The notes under the pieces: generated by a model
What the model was told of the DNA's origin: nothing
Database searches by the model: none
Seen by the model: the letters and a program-made list of their open reading frames with translations, nothing else
Position numbers and translations under genes: made by a program
From: a virus
IMG/VR virus record: IMGVR_UViG_3300036828_000098
Coordinates: 1 to 46,054 of that record
Reading direction: 5' to 3' (one strand)
DNA length: 46,054 nucleotides
Part shown: piece by piece, positions 30,201-38,422 of the stretch
Numbering within the stretch: position 1 is the stretch's first letter
Layout of the letters: each line of letters starts with the position of its first letter

Positions 30201-32932
30201 GTATACTTGGCAAGTTCCCCCATAGATAAAGGAACGTCGAACTTGAAGTCAGGCGTAGTCATCTTGCCGTCGGTTAGCGCACTCTTGATAAGGTTCTGCT
30301 GGCCCGATCTGGTTTGTATTCCGAATTTCTGTTTCACCTGCTCTGCCGCTACTGGATCGATACCGTGGTCGCGCCCTTTCATCATGTCCCAGAAGGTGGG
30401 GTTCTTCACATAATCTCCTTGGGGGTCTTTCGCGTATCGGCCCATCCTATTGATAACATCAATCATCGCTGACGGAACGTCAAGAGTGCCTGCTTTCAAT
30501 ACGTCTATTGGTAAGCTTGCTGCCATTGTTCCGGGCGCGCCGGGAACGTCGCGTGTTGGGTTTGTCCAATCCCTTAGCCAAGCTGAGCCTTCTCTGGCAA
30601 CTCTCGTGGTGCGTGCAGTCACGGCAGGGAGAAAGCCAAAGCCTAATGCAGCACCTGCACCCCAAACAAGCTCACTCATTTGAGCATCATTCATTGTGAC
30701 GGGTCCGCCCGGAGTGTTGATGACTACGGGTGGTTTGCCAAACACAGTCGCGGCTTCTGCTGGGGTTGAAAGCATTCCCGGAATGGATGGCACTGGGTAG
30801 GATTGTCCGAGTTGCGCGAAGGTAGGCTGCGCTGCCTCGAAGCCCTTTGAGATTGCCATGCTGCCCAAGGTACGCAGGACGCTAGGCCCGAGGTTCGACC
30901 CGACGAATTGGCCCATAGCCTGTCCACGGGATTGATCTTGTGGCAATCCCATTGCGTCGCGCAAGTCTTTCTGGTACTGGTCGCCTCTGGCCATGCTCTC
31001 GGCGCCAAACCATTTCAGCGCATCATTATCGAGTAGCATACCTGCCATCATCGACGCAGGCGCTACAGTGGTGTTAAATGCTTGTACTGGCTGTGATAGT
31101 ACACCGGCCGCTACGCTCTTGGCAGCGTTTATTGCATCGTCCTTATTCGATCCTTTCATGGCCTGAACGAGTTGCTGGAGCTTGTCTAGATACGCGAAGT
31201 CACCTTGCGGCGGCGGAGGAGGCGCTGGAGGCGTCGGGGACTGAGCCAGCATCGCTGGATTGAGCACACCCGTCGCGTTCTGGATTGTGGCCAAGACCGA
31301 TGGGTTCGTAAGGTCTTGGATCACGTTCGACGATGGTGTCGCCGTTGGTGCCAAGCCCGGAGTGGGCAGCGTTTGCTGAGGTGGCGAAGTCATGTACGGC
31401 GATTGAGGCAAAGTGCCAATAGTCGGTACACCTTGCCTCGTGTGAGTCACACGGCGGCCCGGTATAGGTACCTGTGGCTCGTCTATGCCTCTCTTCGTGG
31501 CTGCGGTCATTGCATCGCTGACGGCTTTCATCTTTTCAAGAGGTGTGCCTTGCATTAGAGCAGCCGTTTGAGCAGCAGCTATTGGGGTATCGGCCAATCC
31601 GCCTTGAAGCGCAACGTTCTGTGTTGCCGTTGGCTCTGGGTTGAGGAACGGAGAAATCTCGGACATAGGAAGGGAAGGCTGACCGGCCAAACCTTGTTGC
31701 GCAATACGGAACTGGCGCGCACCGGCTATGCCACCGGGGCCACCGCCGAAGTCATTGAACCGCTCGCCATTGATGTTTTCGCCAACGCCTCCTGTTAGGT
31801 AATTAGGATCACCAGACGAACCCTGATCAGTGTTACCTTTCGTATAGTTGCTCGAATAGGCTTCGCTGATTTGGTTATACCGTTGCTGTAGTCGCCTCGG
31901 ATCGCTTTGTAATTCACGCATACGAGCTTCAACAAGGCCTTTGCGCTCAGGTCCATAGAAACTCTTTGCACCACCTCCGAGTCCCTGAGCAACTGAACGC
32001 CCTGTGTAGACCGATCGGTTAAACAGACTTTCGGCAACGGCTGTGCCTGCACTGGGGTTTTCCAGATCGATGATCGCCGCAAGGCGTAGCTTGAGTCTTG
32101 GGTCTTTCTCGATTTCGTCCTTCAGTCTGGTCCGCTGGTTCGTAAGATAATTGGTTCGCTGTACAGCATTGACGTTCTGCGCTGGGCCAACTGCTCCGGG
32201 TTGTAGCCCAGCCTCGCGAACACCAGCGGTTGAAAGTTGGCCAATGTCAGACCGCTGACCTAGATAATTGGCTGTATCCTTCTCCATGTAGTCGTGCATT
32301 TGATTGTAGCGCGACTCGGCCTCATCTTGTGAGTCATATGAAGGAAACTTATCCAATCCTATCGACTTGGCTTTGTCCACAGCGTCTTTGGTGGATAGGA
32401 TTTTCCCATCGTATATGGTAGGAAGCACATAGGTCTTACCGTCCATCTCAACGGTTATGTTTCTAATGCTTGAGCGAGACCCATCGGGGTTATCAACGCC
32501 ACCGGGGCCGTTTAAATTGGTCAAGTGGCGTTCATAGAGTGCCTGTTCCTCTGGCGTGAGCTTCATTGCTTCGTTTGCTTGGGCGTAGTTAGAGCCACCA
32601 GAGGCTTGAGCAATCCGTTCCTCATCCTTGGGCTGAATAAGAGACGGAGGCAGAGGCACTGGCACCGGCGCTCCCGGCAAACGGTTGGGCGTAGGAAATA
32701 ACCGACCAAGCATCGTCAGCGGAGTTGGTGGCTCCGGTGACGGTGCCGGCGGCATACGTGCGGGTATGTTTATTTGAGGAGGCAATTCCGCTGGCGTTTG
32801 AGGAGTTGGCGTCAGCGGCATGGGAGTAGCGAGCTTGAGTAGCTCGGCTTTCTTTTGGGCAGTTTCTTCGTCGTCAGTGGGTTCTGTTGGAACATCAGCC
32901 CAGCGATCTTCGAAGTCTGTATTGTCTGCCAT
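27254..32932 (-). CDS. Large internal virion (DNA-ejection) protein with peptidoglycan-hydrolase-like region
   Basis: A 1,892-residue protein, the longest gene. The N-terminus is Pro-rich (residues 1-100). A domain at about 120-215 (EEQALYERHLTNLNG...FPSYDSQDEAESRYNQMHDYME) is common in phage ejection proteins. Residues about 275-400 (AESLFNRSVYTGRSVAQGL) resemble cell-wall hydrolase or transglycosylase domains that open the wall during DNA entry. The rest is helical, with a large polyvalent-protein-type region near 1480-1570. It would be packed in the capsid or tail and ejected. An exact palindrome (31440-31452) encodes RVTHTR. No separate endolysin was recognised, so lytic activity may lie here. 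Confidence 0.7.
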   Translation of the reverse strand: MADNTDFEDRWADVPTEPTDDEETAQKKAELLKLATPMPLTPTPQTPAELPPQINIPARMPPAPSPEPPTPLTMLGRLFPTPNRLPGAPVPVPLPPSLIQPKDEERIAQASGGSNYAQANEAMKLTPEEQALYERHLTNLNGPGGVDNPDGSRSSIRNITVEMDGKTYVLPTIYDGKILSTKDAVDKAKSIGLDKFPSYDSQDEAESRYNQMHDYMEKDTANYLGQRSDIGQLSTAGVREAGLQPGAVGPAQNVNAVQRTNYLTNQRTRLKDEIEKDPRLKLRLAAIIDLENPSAGTAVAESLFNRSVYTGRSVAQGLGGGAKSFYGPERKGLVEARMRELQSDPRRLQQRYNQISEAYSSNYTKGNTDQGSSGDPNYLTGGVGENINGERFNDFGGGPGGIAGARQFRIAQQGLAGQPSLPMSEISPFLNPEPTATQNVALQGGLADTPIAAAQTAALMQGTPLEKMKAVSDAMTAATKRGIDEPQVPIPGRRVTHTRQGVPTIGTLPQSPYMTSPPQQTLPTPGLAPTATPSSNVIQDLTNPSVLATIQNATGVLNPAMLAQSPTPPAPPPPPQGDFAYLDKLQQLVQAMKGSNKDDAINAAKSVAAGVLSQPVQAFNTTVAPASMMAGMLLDNDALKWFGAESMARGDQYQKDLRDAMGLPQDQSRGQAMGQFVGSNLGPSVLRTLGSMAISKGFEAAQPTFAQLGQSYPVPSIPGMLSTPAEAATVFGKPPVVINTPGGPVTMNDAQMSELVWGAGAALGFGFLPAVTARTTRVAREGSAWLRDWTNPTRDVPGAPGTMAASLPIDVLKAGTLDVPSAMIDVINRMGRYAKDPQGDYVKNPTFWDMMKGRDHGIDPVAAEQVKQKFGIQTRSGQQNLIKSALTDGKMTTPDFKFDVPLSMGELAKYTRENPDFAHYIKANMLAEQLEVNNQLRTTLPSGQPRTQLTKLADPPPARYKDINGEVWTRNGQFGTTSARQTVRDYEAANPDFRQAYQHLQNNLAETRRFVSDSQYAAQNPTELSAMAQIRPTMPIFDERGNQKVTLQRILNNDNPLRVIEDTMRKAMGSTLDNDARHTLVNASPPGAFTPRSEKWVRNNGQVAAANGAILPLRLNGDTVHYTTDPFLASALKSGEPVSNLGSYFTSLAKKPFTFTTTGPWMPTFAPVAMLRALEQGWTTYPIGIVDRAGKPIGPVGLTRTLGAIPRAAIPQIAHIWTPTAKAFEGWISNNPIGRMIPPQYHNLISRTFEQAWNNSLYAKLKESGGVSGEIVRGEREINQGLASAKLQYPSNHPVSPILDYMSNAARTFGRYLSNVYPIQHGWTHPYGKGAEITRQAVVESPGFAWASKAMNRGAQRVVFERDPQGNLQRRYVPLDPSALGMYYRDYTGDPSVRGSPFYREGGGAKLLKYQGPNMLGAGVAKGAGVITAGLREIIPWSGVLVQSPARTIKALRDNPVRANMAYTLGTVMPQVVAYLWNMQQGQQYVDYDVDQRSEYAQNNNIYIAVPGKKPYQGLELSWYQEAVFPKVLAKSLAHQYYGRSNQNGYQDIWDAVKAFVGTNISPPFPPLLNAGLAAGTGMVLPPGGFIGDIYQRKVNPYDVGYKENNIELGARQMFPGVADIWLQMMHAMSDVPEGSGAWATAKAGIQQGAERALQKTAILRDITSALGGDYTQQVSGSPVVNQKLFELDHTISDLAKRYDTWERNKGAVSLKSPGVSGAGMAKVGPFMPQLPPTVNGKIPNPGVSVAEPKNPLYSAFMKQMEETFKKDSPEKGGIGYRSMWKNYSIWTQELKRLSTVSRGDDQVWLKEMEKQPRLIDYLKKQEVDPTNYKAVKDFYGYQRQLVGKMILNTIQATEQKFDKLPMVRQKLGPTKHFSIKMLSPNEPGMNADTDQ
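29335..29347. repeat. Genome palindrome, one mismatch
   Basis: GTGTGAGTCCCAC inside the ejection protein gene; may be a chance match or decayed copy. Confidence 0.5.
31440..31452. repeat. Genome palindrome, exact (centre G)
   Basis: Inside the ejection protein gene, encoding RVTHTR. Confidence 0.9.
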
Positions 32933-32936
32933 GATA

Positions 32937-33584
32937 CTATCCCTGTTCTTCGCTTGATGCTTCTTCCTGTCCCGGCTTAAGGAAATCCTCTAGGCCGGGG
33001 TAGTTTTCGGGATCGATCCGCTGCCGGTTGTTGATTGGCAATGCCGGATGCACTTCTGGCAGTGGTGGTACAAAGGGTCTAGGTTGCGGGTTTGGCATGA
33101 GCCCGAACATATGTGCTCTTGCATCCATGAAATCCTTGAAGTTTTCGGGAGTGGGTCCGGAACCTGCGATTTCATCAAGTTCGCTTTCCGGCTTGTTCCA
33201 GTTGGTGAGCACGTCCCCTTTGCGAAACCCTGAAGTGGGCATGATCGGCGGTAAGCTCTTTAGACCAAGCTCCCATCCTAATGGGTTATTATGGAGGAAC
33301 TGTGCGAGGTAAACAGGCTCCGGGCCAATCATTTTACCACCCGGTCCCGGTATTAGGTACTGGTCGTTTACTGCATCATAGGTCGCCATCGCCTTTCTTG
33401 CGTCTTGCATGGTCCGATCCTCGACGTTCGGAGAATGTTCAAATCTAAACTCCGAATACTTCGGCATGAGTTGCTCGGCCATAGACTCAAGTGGCATACG
33501 CGGATACTGCTCGCGAAGCATCAGCAGCTCCGCGAGCAATGGGTTGATGTTCTTAACCTCGGGTAATCGTGTATTGTCTACCAT
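32937..33584 (-). CDS. Virion-associated hypothetical protein
   Basis: A 215-residue Pro-rich acidic protein (MVDNTRLPEVKNINPLLAEL...), preceded by a palindrome copy that leaves only two bases before the ATG, and followed 4 bp later by the ejection protein. No signal or membrane helix. Context suggests an internal virion or chaperone protein. Confidence 0.5.
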   Translation of the reverse strand: MVDNTRLPEVKNINPLLAELLMLREQYPRMPLESMAEQLMPKYSEFRFEHSPNVEDRTMQDARKAMATYDAVNDQYLIPGPGGKMIGPEPVYLAQFLHNNPLGWELGLKSLPPIMPTSGFRKGDVLTNWNKPESELDEIAGSGPTPENFKDFMDARAHMFGLMPNPQPRPFVPPLPEVHPALPINNRQRIDPENYPGLEDFLKPGQEEASSEEQG

Positions 33585-33586
33585 TC

Positions 33587-33599
33587 GTGTGACTCACAC
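33587..33599. repeat. Genome palindrome, exact (centre C)
   Basis: Fused to a TAG stop, two bases before the ATG of the 215-residue gene. Confidence 0.9.
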
Positions 33600-33602
33600 T
33601 AG

Positions 33603-34298
33603 CTATCCGTCGTATTCCGGCGAGGAAGCTGATCCTTGATCACCTTCTGAGGACTCATCGGCTCCTTGGTCTCCTTGATCCTCTTCGTCTCCGAGGTACT
33701 TCTCAGCCATTCCACGACCGAACTGCTCGTCGAAGGACTTGATTGCGGCTCGTGTCGGGTCTTCCTTAAGACGCTCGATATCGTTCTTGGTGGGTGCATC
33801 GACGCCATCCCATGTGTTACCTGCGTTGGCGATTTTATCCTTTGCGGCATTCTCGGCATCATCTGGGCCGGGAGGTGGGCCACCCGGACCCGGAGGCATA
33901 CCCGGAGGTGGGCCACCGGGTAGTGCAGGACCGCCTCCTGATGGAGCGTTCACCGGGATAGGATTGTTCGGCGTCATGCCGGGAGGTATGGGTCCACCTT
34001 GACTTGGAGGCGCTGGCATCCCTGCTGTTGGTGATTGGCCCTGCATGAAATTCTGCATACCCTTCATTGCTGCTGGGTTCTGCATCAACTGCTGAAGCAT
34101 GCCCCGCATCTGTCCGGGGTTCTGCATGAGTTGTTGGAGCACCTGAGCGATTGCTCCGCCCATAGGAGGTGCTCCACCGCCGCCGGGAGGCATGCCGGGA
34201 GGGCCACCGCCAGCGCCGGGAGGACCACCTGCGCCACCGGGAGGTAGTGGTGGCATTCCTCCGCCACCGGGAGGCATCATTCCGGGAGGTAACTGCAT
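33603..34298 (-). CDS. Pro/Gly/Met-rich low-complexity virion protein
   Basis: A 231-residue protein; residues 1-60 and 110-150 are repeats of PPGGGG/PPGMPPG, with Gln/Asn/Met helices between (VLQQLMQNPGQMRGML) that repeat a 20-residue unit. The C-terminus is acidic. Probably disordered, perhaps a filling or linker protein of the ejection machinery. The stop overlaps a palindrome copy. Confidence 0.5.
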   Translation of the reverse strand: MQLPPGMMPPGGGGMPPLPPGGAGGPPGAGGGPPGMPPGGGGAPPMGGAIAQVLQQLMQNPGQMRGMLQQLMQNPAAMKGMQNFMQGQSPTAGMPAPPSQGGPIPPGMTPNNPIPVNAPSGGGPALPGGPPPGMPPGPGGPPPGPDDAENAAKDKIANAGNTWDGVDAPTKNDIERLKEDPTRAAIKSFDEQFGRGMAEKYLGDEEDQGDQGADESSEGDQGSASSPEYDG

Positions 34299-34299
34299 G

Positions 34300-35553
34300 T
34301 TAATCTTCCTCTTCTTCGTCTGGTTGTGGTGGGGGTGCTACTGCTGCTGCTGGTGCTGCTTCCTGTGGTCCTTGTGGTGGAGTGAATGTCGGGAATTTCT
34401 GAGCGAACTCTTTTGGGCTTGCCGCTCTTTGGTTCACGTCGGCTTGCGTGGGCATCCTGTTGCCTTCCCAAACCGGCGCGCCTCGACTAGCGATCACGTC
34501 CGCAACGGATGCTGAAGCGGGATCGAACCGTCCAGTCTTAGCGATATTCGATTTGCCACCTTTCTCTTCGTCGGGCTTCTCTGCTTCTGCCCGATATTGC
34601 TCGAACCGCTGTCGTATGGCACTTTCTTCGAGCGACTTGTTAAATGCTGGTGACTTGCCTGCGCTGGCGAGCAAGCGATCTTCGTCCCGAGTGATCGTTT
34701 CAGGATGCTCCTGCGCACGCTTGATCAATTGCCTGAGAGCGGTATCCGCAGCACGCTTTCCCTCGGCTGGGTCTACGCCAAGCGTTTGATAGTAATACAG
34801 GCTGTGATCCTTCTCGCCTGTGTTTGCTTTGAGCGGTTTATCCTTCTCCTTCTTATCACCCTTCTTGCCTGTGGCACTCTTCTCTTCTTCGCTAGGTACG
34901 TAATAGGGAGTAGACCCTTGCGACGGCGTGAAAGTCACTCCGGGCGGATTGGGGTTTATGGGTGCCGCAGGGAGAGGCATAGGTACTGGTGCCGGTACGT
35001 TGACCTGTGGGACGTTACCGCCCTTCGGAACATCTTGCGGTCCCGGTAATCGCGTTTGTTGTGCTGCCAAGGCTGATGCGAGGGCTCGCATACCCTGCTC
35101 ATGATTAAGTTGCTGCGGATCGCCACCTACCAATGCTGCTGGTGTCTGCGTCGGGTCGAGAGCCATTCGACGCGCAATTATCTGAGCCATAGGTGCGCCT
35201 GCATTTTGAAGACCACTTGTGGCTGCGTTGTATTCATCCGAGAACGGTGTGGCATCGGTTGGTGCTGATGTAGGTCTAGGTCTAGGCAATGGAATGCCTG
35301 CCTGTGGCGGCACCGGAGGCACTTGTGGATTTACTGCACGCGGCATCACAGGCGGCGTGTATCCCGGCCGTTGTACGATCTGGTCGGGAGCTACGCCTTG
35401 CTGATTGGCGAGCTTCGTTCTTACCGAGCCCGGATTAGGTCTCGGGATATCTGTGCTTAGTGGTATCCTATCCGCTCCGAGCGACTTGTTTGTCTGGCCC
35501 GGAGGACGCATTTGTATTGGTCCGTTTCTTGGAGGTGCGAAGGGCTGAGACAT
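34300..35553 (-). CDS. Proline-rich virion-associated protein
   Basis: A 417-residue protein with Pro-rich first half (PRPNPGSVRTK, PQVPPVPPQAGIPLPRPRP) and a charged helical second half (SEEEKSATGKKGDKKEKDK, then LKRSLEE-type helices), ending in an acidic EEEED. Preceded by a palindrome and AGGAA. No family is recognised. Belongs to the run of internal proteins near the ejection protein. Confidence 0.5.
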   Translation of the reverse strand: MSQPFAPPRNGPIQMRPPGQTNKSLGADRIPLSTDIPRPNPGSVRTKLANQQGVAPDQIVQRPGYTPPVMPRAVNPQVPPVPPQAGIPLPRPRPTSAPTDATPFSDEYNAATSGLQNAGAPMAQIIARRMALDPTQTPAALVGGDPQQLNHEQGMRALASALAAQQTRLPGPQDVPKGGNVPQVNVPAPVPMPLPAAPINPNPPGVTFTPSQGSTPYYVPSEEEKSATGKKGDKKEKDKPLKANTGEKDHSLYYYQTLGVDPAEGKRAADTALRQLIKRAQEHPETITRDEDRLLASAGKSPAFNKSLEESAIRQRFEQYRAEAEKPDEEKGGKSNIAKTGRFDPASASVADVIASRGAPVWEGNRMPTQADVNQRAASPKEFAQKFPTFTPPQGPQEAAPAAAVAPPPQPDEEEED

Positions 35554-35568
35554 TTTAGTTCCTATCTC

Positions 35569-35581
35569 GTGTGAGTCACAC
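35569..35581. repeat. Genome palindrome, exact (centre G)
   Basis: After the TGA stop of the Gln-rich gene, before AGGAA of the 417-residue gene. Confidence 0.9.
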
Positions 35582-35582
35582 G

Positions 35583-36566
35583 TCAGAAGTCACCCGAGGT
35601 TCCATAGCCGGGGTTGTTGTCGTATGACGACTGACCGAAGGTTGACATACCTCCTCCGCCGTCACCGCTGCCGTCACTGCTCGCACCACCCAACTTCATT
35701 TTGGCGAATGCGGCGACGGCAGAGCTTAGATCAGGCGATTTGCCTGCGGCCTGAGCGAGTGTCTGCATTACAGAGCCTACACCCGTCGTGCCTTGGTTGA
35801 ACGCATTTGCCATGCTGGTCTGCTGCTGACCGATCTGTGCGCTCAACGTCTGCGGGATTGTGCTGGTCGGGATTGGAGGCACTTGGCCGCCTTGCTGCAT
35901 AATGGCCGCCCATGTCTGCATGGGATCGCCGTACTGCTTTTGATGCTGCTGTTGCAATTGGTTCTCTTCTTGCAACGATTGCTGCCGGGCCTGAAGCGAC
36001 ATATTCCTCTGTGCTGCATTGCTACCGAGTTGATCACTGACCGCTTTGATTATTTCTGTCGGGTTGGCTCCCGTACCCATACGCAACGCACTGCGCATGA
36101 TAAGGGCTTGATCCGCTTTCGACTTAATCATGTTGTTCACGGCCATAAGTCCGGTTAGCTGGCTCTGGAGAGCTTCCGGCGGCGGAGGTTGATCGTACTG
36201 ATACCCAAGCTGCGCTCTATTATAAGGCTGTTTTGCTGCTTCAGCACGTTCCTGAACGGCTTGCATCACCTTTCTTTGCGCAGGTATGTCCTGTGTTAGT
36301 TGTATCAGTTGCTCTCGCTGTTGAGCATCCGTTATTTGTTTCTGCTCTGGAGATAGATTAACCTCCCACATATTCGTTGCGGGATTGTATTTAGTTACAT
36401 TCCCGAACGCATCTTGTCGCCCTGCCCGAGCGAACCAGTCCTGTTGGACAGCGCGCTGTTTTTGCCAGTTGAGTGCAGCGTACTCATACTCGATCTGAGA
36501 CGCTTGAGCTGAGGCTTGTAGACCCGCACCCACTAGGCCTATGATACCGCCTACCATGCCTTCCAT
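35583..36566 (-). CDS. Gln-rich internal virion protein
   Basis: A 327-residue protein with a hydrophobic N-terminus (MVGGIIGLVGAGLQASAQASQ), long Gln/Arg/Ala helices (about 30-260) and a Gly/Ser-rich C-terminal tail. This composition is like internal head or ejection proteins. The palindrome (one mismatch, 36569-36581) fills the space to the upstream stop, leaving two bases before the ATG. Confidence 0.55.
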   Translation of the reverse strand: MEGMVGGIIGLVGAGLQASAQASQIEYEYAALNWQKQRAVQQDWFARAGRQDAFGNVTKYNPATNMWEVNLSPEQKQITDAQQREQLIQLTQDIPAQRKVMQAVQERAEAAKQPYNRAQLGYQYDQPPPPEALQSQLTGLMAVNNMIKSKADQALIMRSALRMGTGANPTEIIKAVSDQLGSNAAQRNMSLQARQQSLQEENQLQQQHQKQYGDPMQTWAAIMQQGGQVPPIPTSTIPQTLSAQIGQQQTSMANAFNQGTTGVGSVMQTLAQAAGKSPDLSSAVAAFAKMKLGGASSDGSGDGGGGMSTFGQSSYDNNPGYGTSGDF

Positions 36567-36568
36567 TT

Positions 36569-36581
36569 GTGTGACTCACAT
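36569..36581. repeat. Genome palindrome, one mismatch at the stop codon
   Basis: The mismatch turns the fused stop from TAG into TAA; two bases before the next ATG. Confidence 0.85.
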
Positions 36582-37504
36582 TAGAAGATTGAATTGGGAT
36601 TTGGGGTGCTACCCTTAGAGGTATCAATCTGGTTCTGTTGCTGGTCTGTGTTGACAGCGCCCGCAGCCGCTTGCGGATTATACGCTGTATTTCCGGCTCC
36701 TTGACCAGCGCCTCCAATAGCGGCAAGTCCTGCTGTATTGAATAGGTTCCCCGGTGCCTGCGCGCTAATGTTAGTGCCCAAGTTCTTGATGAAGTCATTG
36801 AAGGATGTGTCCGCCTCAGTCGAGTAGGTACCCGGATCGAAAGCTTGACCCAGTTGCAGACCGCCAGCTGTTTGCCTAGCCTTATTGCCAATGCCACGAA
36901 GGTCTGACTGCTCTCCGGCGACGAGGCCCGTACCAATCGTGTTAAGTTGGGCGTTGACCCCGGCAACTTGACGGTCCAAATCCGATTTCGCGGCGTTGTA
37001 TCCGCTAGTGGTAAGCACACCGCGATCCAGCATGTTCTTGATGATGGCGTCGGCGTTTCCATATTGAGTCGCCTCCGTTGATTGCTCGTATGGCTGGGCG
37101 AGTTGATTTGTCACCCGAGACATCTCGAAGTTTGGTGAGAACAATTGGTTCACGGCATTTGTGGCCTTGTTCTGGCCTGCCGTTTGCAGCCTGTCGAAGA
37201 TGGTCTGTCCCGCTCCCGTAAACGCAGAACCGGGATTTGGATCGGTCGGCGAGATGCCCGCGAGCGTATCGTTCAACTGCGTTGCAATTGAGCCCTCGTA
37301 TGCCGTTGGGTCAACTCCCTGATCTTGGAAGTATTGATCCACGGTCCCGCCTGCCGCTGTGCGAGAGCCAGAGCGAAGCTGAGCAAGTTGTGCTGCGTTC
37401 GCTGCGTCCTTCGCGTCCTGTGCCTGCTGCATCTGCGTTTGCTGCGCTTCCTTCATTTGTTCTACTTGAAGGCTGTTGTCGGGAGGTGGTGATGGTGCTG
37501 ACAT
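36581..37504 (-). CDS. Internal virion protein, Ala/Gln-rich
   Basis: A 307-residue protein with an N-terminal coiled coil (LQVEQMKEAQQTQMQQAQDA) and Ala/Thr/Asn/Gly-rich rest. GGAG lies about 7 nt before the ATG, which overlaps the acetyltransferase stop region. Similar in style to the next protein; the pair probably forms part of the ejection complex. Confidence 0.55.
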   Translation of the reverse strand: MSAPSPPPDNSLQVEQMKEAQQTQMQQAQDAKDAANAAQLAQLRSGSRTAAGGTVDQYFQDQGVDPTAYEGSIATQLNDTLAGISPTDPNPGSAFTGAGQTIFDRLQTAGQNKATNAVNQLFSPNFEMSRVTNQLAQPYEQSTEATQYGNADAIIKNMLDRGVLTTSGYNAAKSDLDRQVAGVNAQLNTIGTGLVAGEQSDLRGIGNKARQTAGGLQLGQAFDPGTYSTEADTSFNDFIKNLGTNISAQAPGNLFNTAGLAAIGGAGQGAGNTAYNPQAAAGAVNTDQQQNQIDTSKGSTPNPNSIF

Positions 37505-37506
37505 TA

Positions 37507-38076
37507 CTAATCTCCATCTATGTTCAAGTGGTAAATTGTCCCCACAGGCAAGAACCCATGGCGCTTTAGTAGTTGGTCGAACATCTTTTGCTCTTTTGAG
37601 CCTTCAGGGAATGATCCGCCTGTATGGGACGCCCGGATCAACTTCGCGCCTCGGGCCTTGGCCCAATCCTTGTATGCCTCAAGTAGCATGTTCGAATTTT
37701 TCAGGTTCCTGAACTCTGGCAGTACGAACATGAATACGTCGTCAGAAACATGGTCTTGAGATAGAAGGGACATAATCGTGAAGCCTGCACCACCCCCCTG
37801 AACCACGTCGTGTGAGTCACACAAGACCCAGCAGGCGAACGCAGCGGCGTTATCGATGTTGTTTTTCAATACGTACTCGATACGCTTACGATCTGGCACG
37901 ATCATGGCATAGTTCGGCAATCGCGGTATCCACTCCATCAGGATATCAATCATCCGAGGAATGTCGTGTGGCTGATATAGCCGGATCGTGAGGTCTCTGC
38001 TACTTCCCACGCGCGTTGTATCGGTTGGAAGCGATGAGGTGTGCGAGCCGCTTTCTGCTGTGCTCGTGGTGGGCAT
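37507..38076 (-). CDS. GNAT-family N-acetyltransferase
   Basis: The ATG at 38076 has AAAGGAG 5 nt upstream. The 189-residue protein has the GNAT layout after a short Ser/Thr tail: LTIRLYQPHDIPRMIDILMEW (strand-helix), then strands AFACWVLCDSH...GGGAGFTIM, an acceptor-side VLPEFRNLKNSNMLLEAYKDWAKARGAKLIRAS (acetyl-CoA loop and helix) and a GFLPVGTIYHL end. Target unknown; in phages such enzymes may modify host or virion proteins. An exact palindrome (37810-37822) is inside, encoding LCDSHD. Confidence 0.75.
   Translation of the reverse strand: MPTTSTAESGSHTSSLPTDTTRVGSSRDLTIRLYQPHDIPRMIDILMEWIPRLPNYAMIVPDRKRIEYVLKNNIDNAAAFACWVLCDSHDVVQGGGAGFTIMSLLSQDHVSDDVFMFVLPEFRNLKNSNMLLEAYKDWAKARGAKLIRASHTGGSFPEGSKEQKMFDQLLKRHGFLPVGTIYHLNIDGD
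37810..37822. repeat. Genome palindrome, exact (centre G)
   Basis: Inside the acetyltransferase gene, encoding LCDSHD. Confidence 0.9.
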
Positions 38077-38215
38077 GGTGGACTCCTTTCTTGTAACCTT
38101 TTTTGAGTGCGGAGTTCGAAATTTTCGCTGCACTCGTCTTACTGAAGCCTTCCCTTTTGAGGGCTTCGTACGTTTTCGGGTTTTTGATAGATGGACCATG
38201 TTCGCTTCCCGGCAT
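38000..38215 (-). CDS. Small basic conserved phage protein (DUF7218-like)
   Basis: A 71-residue basic protein with GPSIKNPKTYEALKREGFSK and SAAKISNSALKKG, a pattern I have seen in a family of small phage proteins of unknown function. It has a His/Arg-rich tail (HHAHHEHSRKR). GGAGG lies 5 nt before the ATG. It overlaps the acetyltransferase start by 77 bp. Confidence 0.6.
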   Translation of the reverse strand: MPGSEHGPSIKNPKTYEALKREGFSKTSAAKISNSALKKGYKKGVHHAHHEHSRKRLAHLIASNRYNARGK

Positions 38216-38224
38216 TGCTGCCTC

Positions 38225-38404
38225 CTACTTTGCACACTCCCTGATGATGGCCGTGAGCATTGTATCGCGACGCTCACCTGCCTTCGCGAATTGGTTGAAC
38301 ATATAAGCACCCCAAGCAAGGAACAGCAAGTTGACAACCACCAACGCAAATGCTGCTGGATTGCTCTTGAGTGGTTCGAGTGCTGCGATGATATGCCTAA
38401 CCAT
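38225..38404 (-). CDS. One-helix membrane protein, holin-like
   Basis: A 59-residue protein too short for common gene cut-offs: MVRHIIAALEPLKSNP, one membrane helix (about 17-36, FALVVVNLLFLAWGAY), then a charged end. Similar one-span proteins between tail genes and lysis genes of many phages are called holin-like. The palindrome abuts its ATG directly: TAG, 12 further palindrome bases, then ATG. No spacer or Shine-Dalgarno remains. Confidence 0.6.
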   Translation of the reverse strand: MVRHIIAALEPLKSNPAAFALVVVNLLFLAWGAYMFNQFAKAGERRDTMLTAIIRECAK

Positions 38405-38417
38405 GTGTGACTCACAC
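38405..38417. repeat. Genome palindrome, exact (centre C)
   Basis: Fused to a TAG stop and directly adjacent to the ATG of the holin-like gene. Confidence 0.9.
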
Positions 38418-38422
38418 TAACT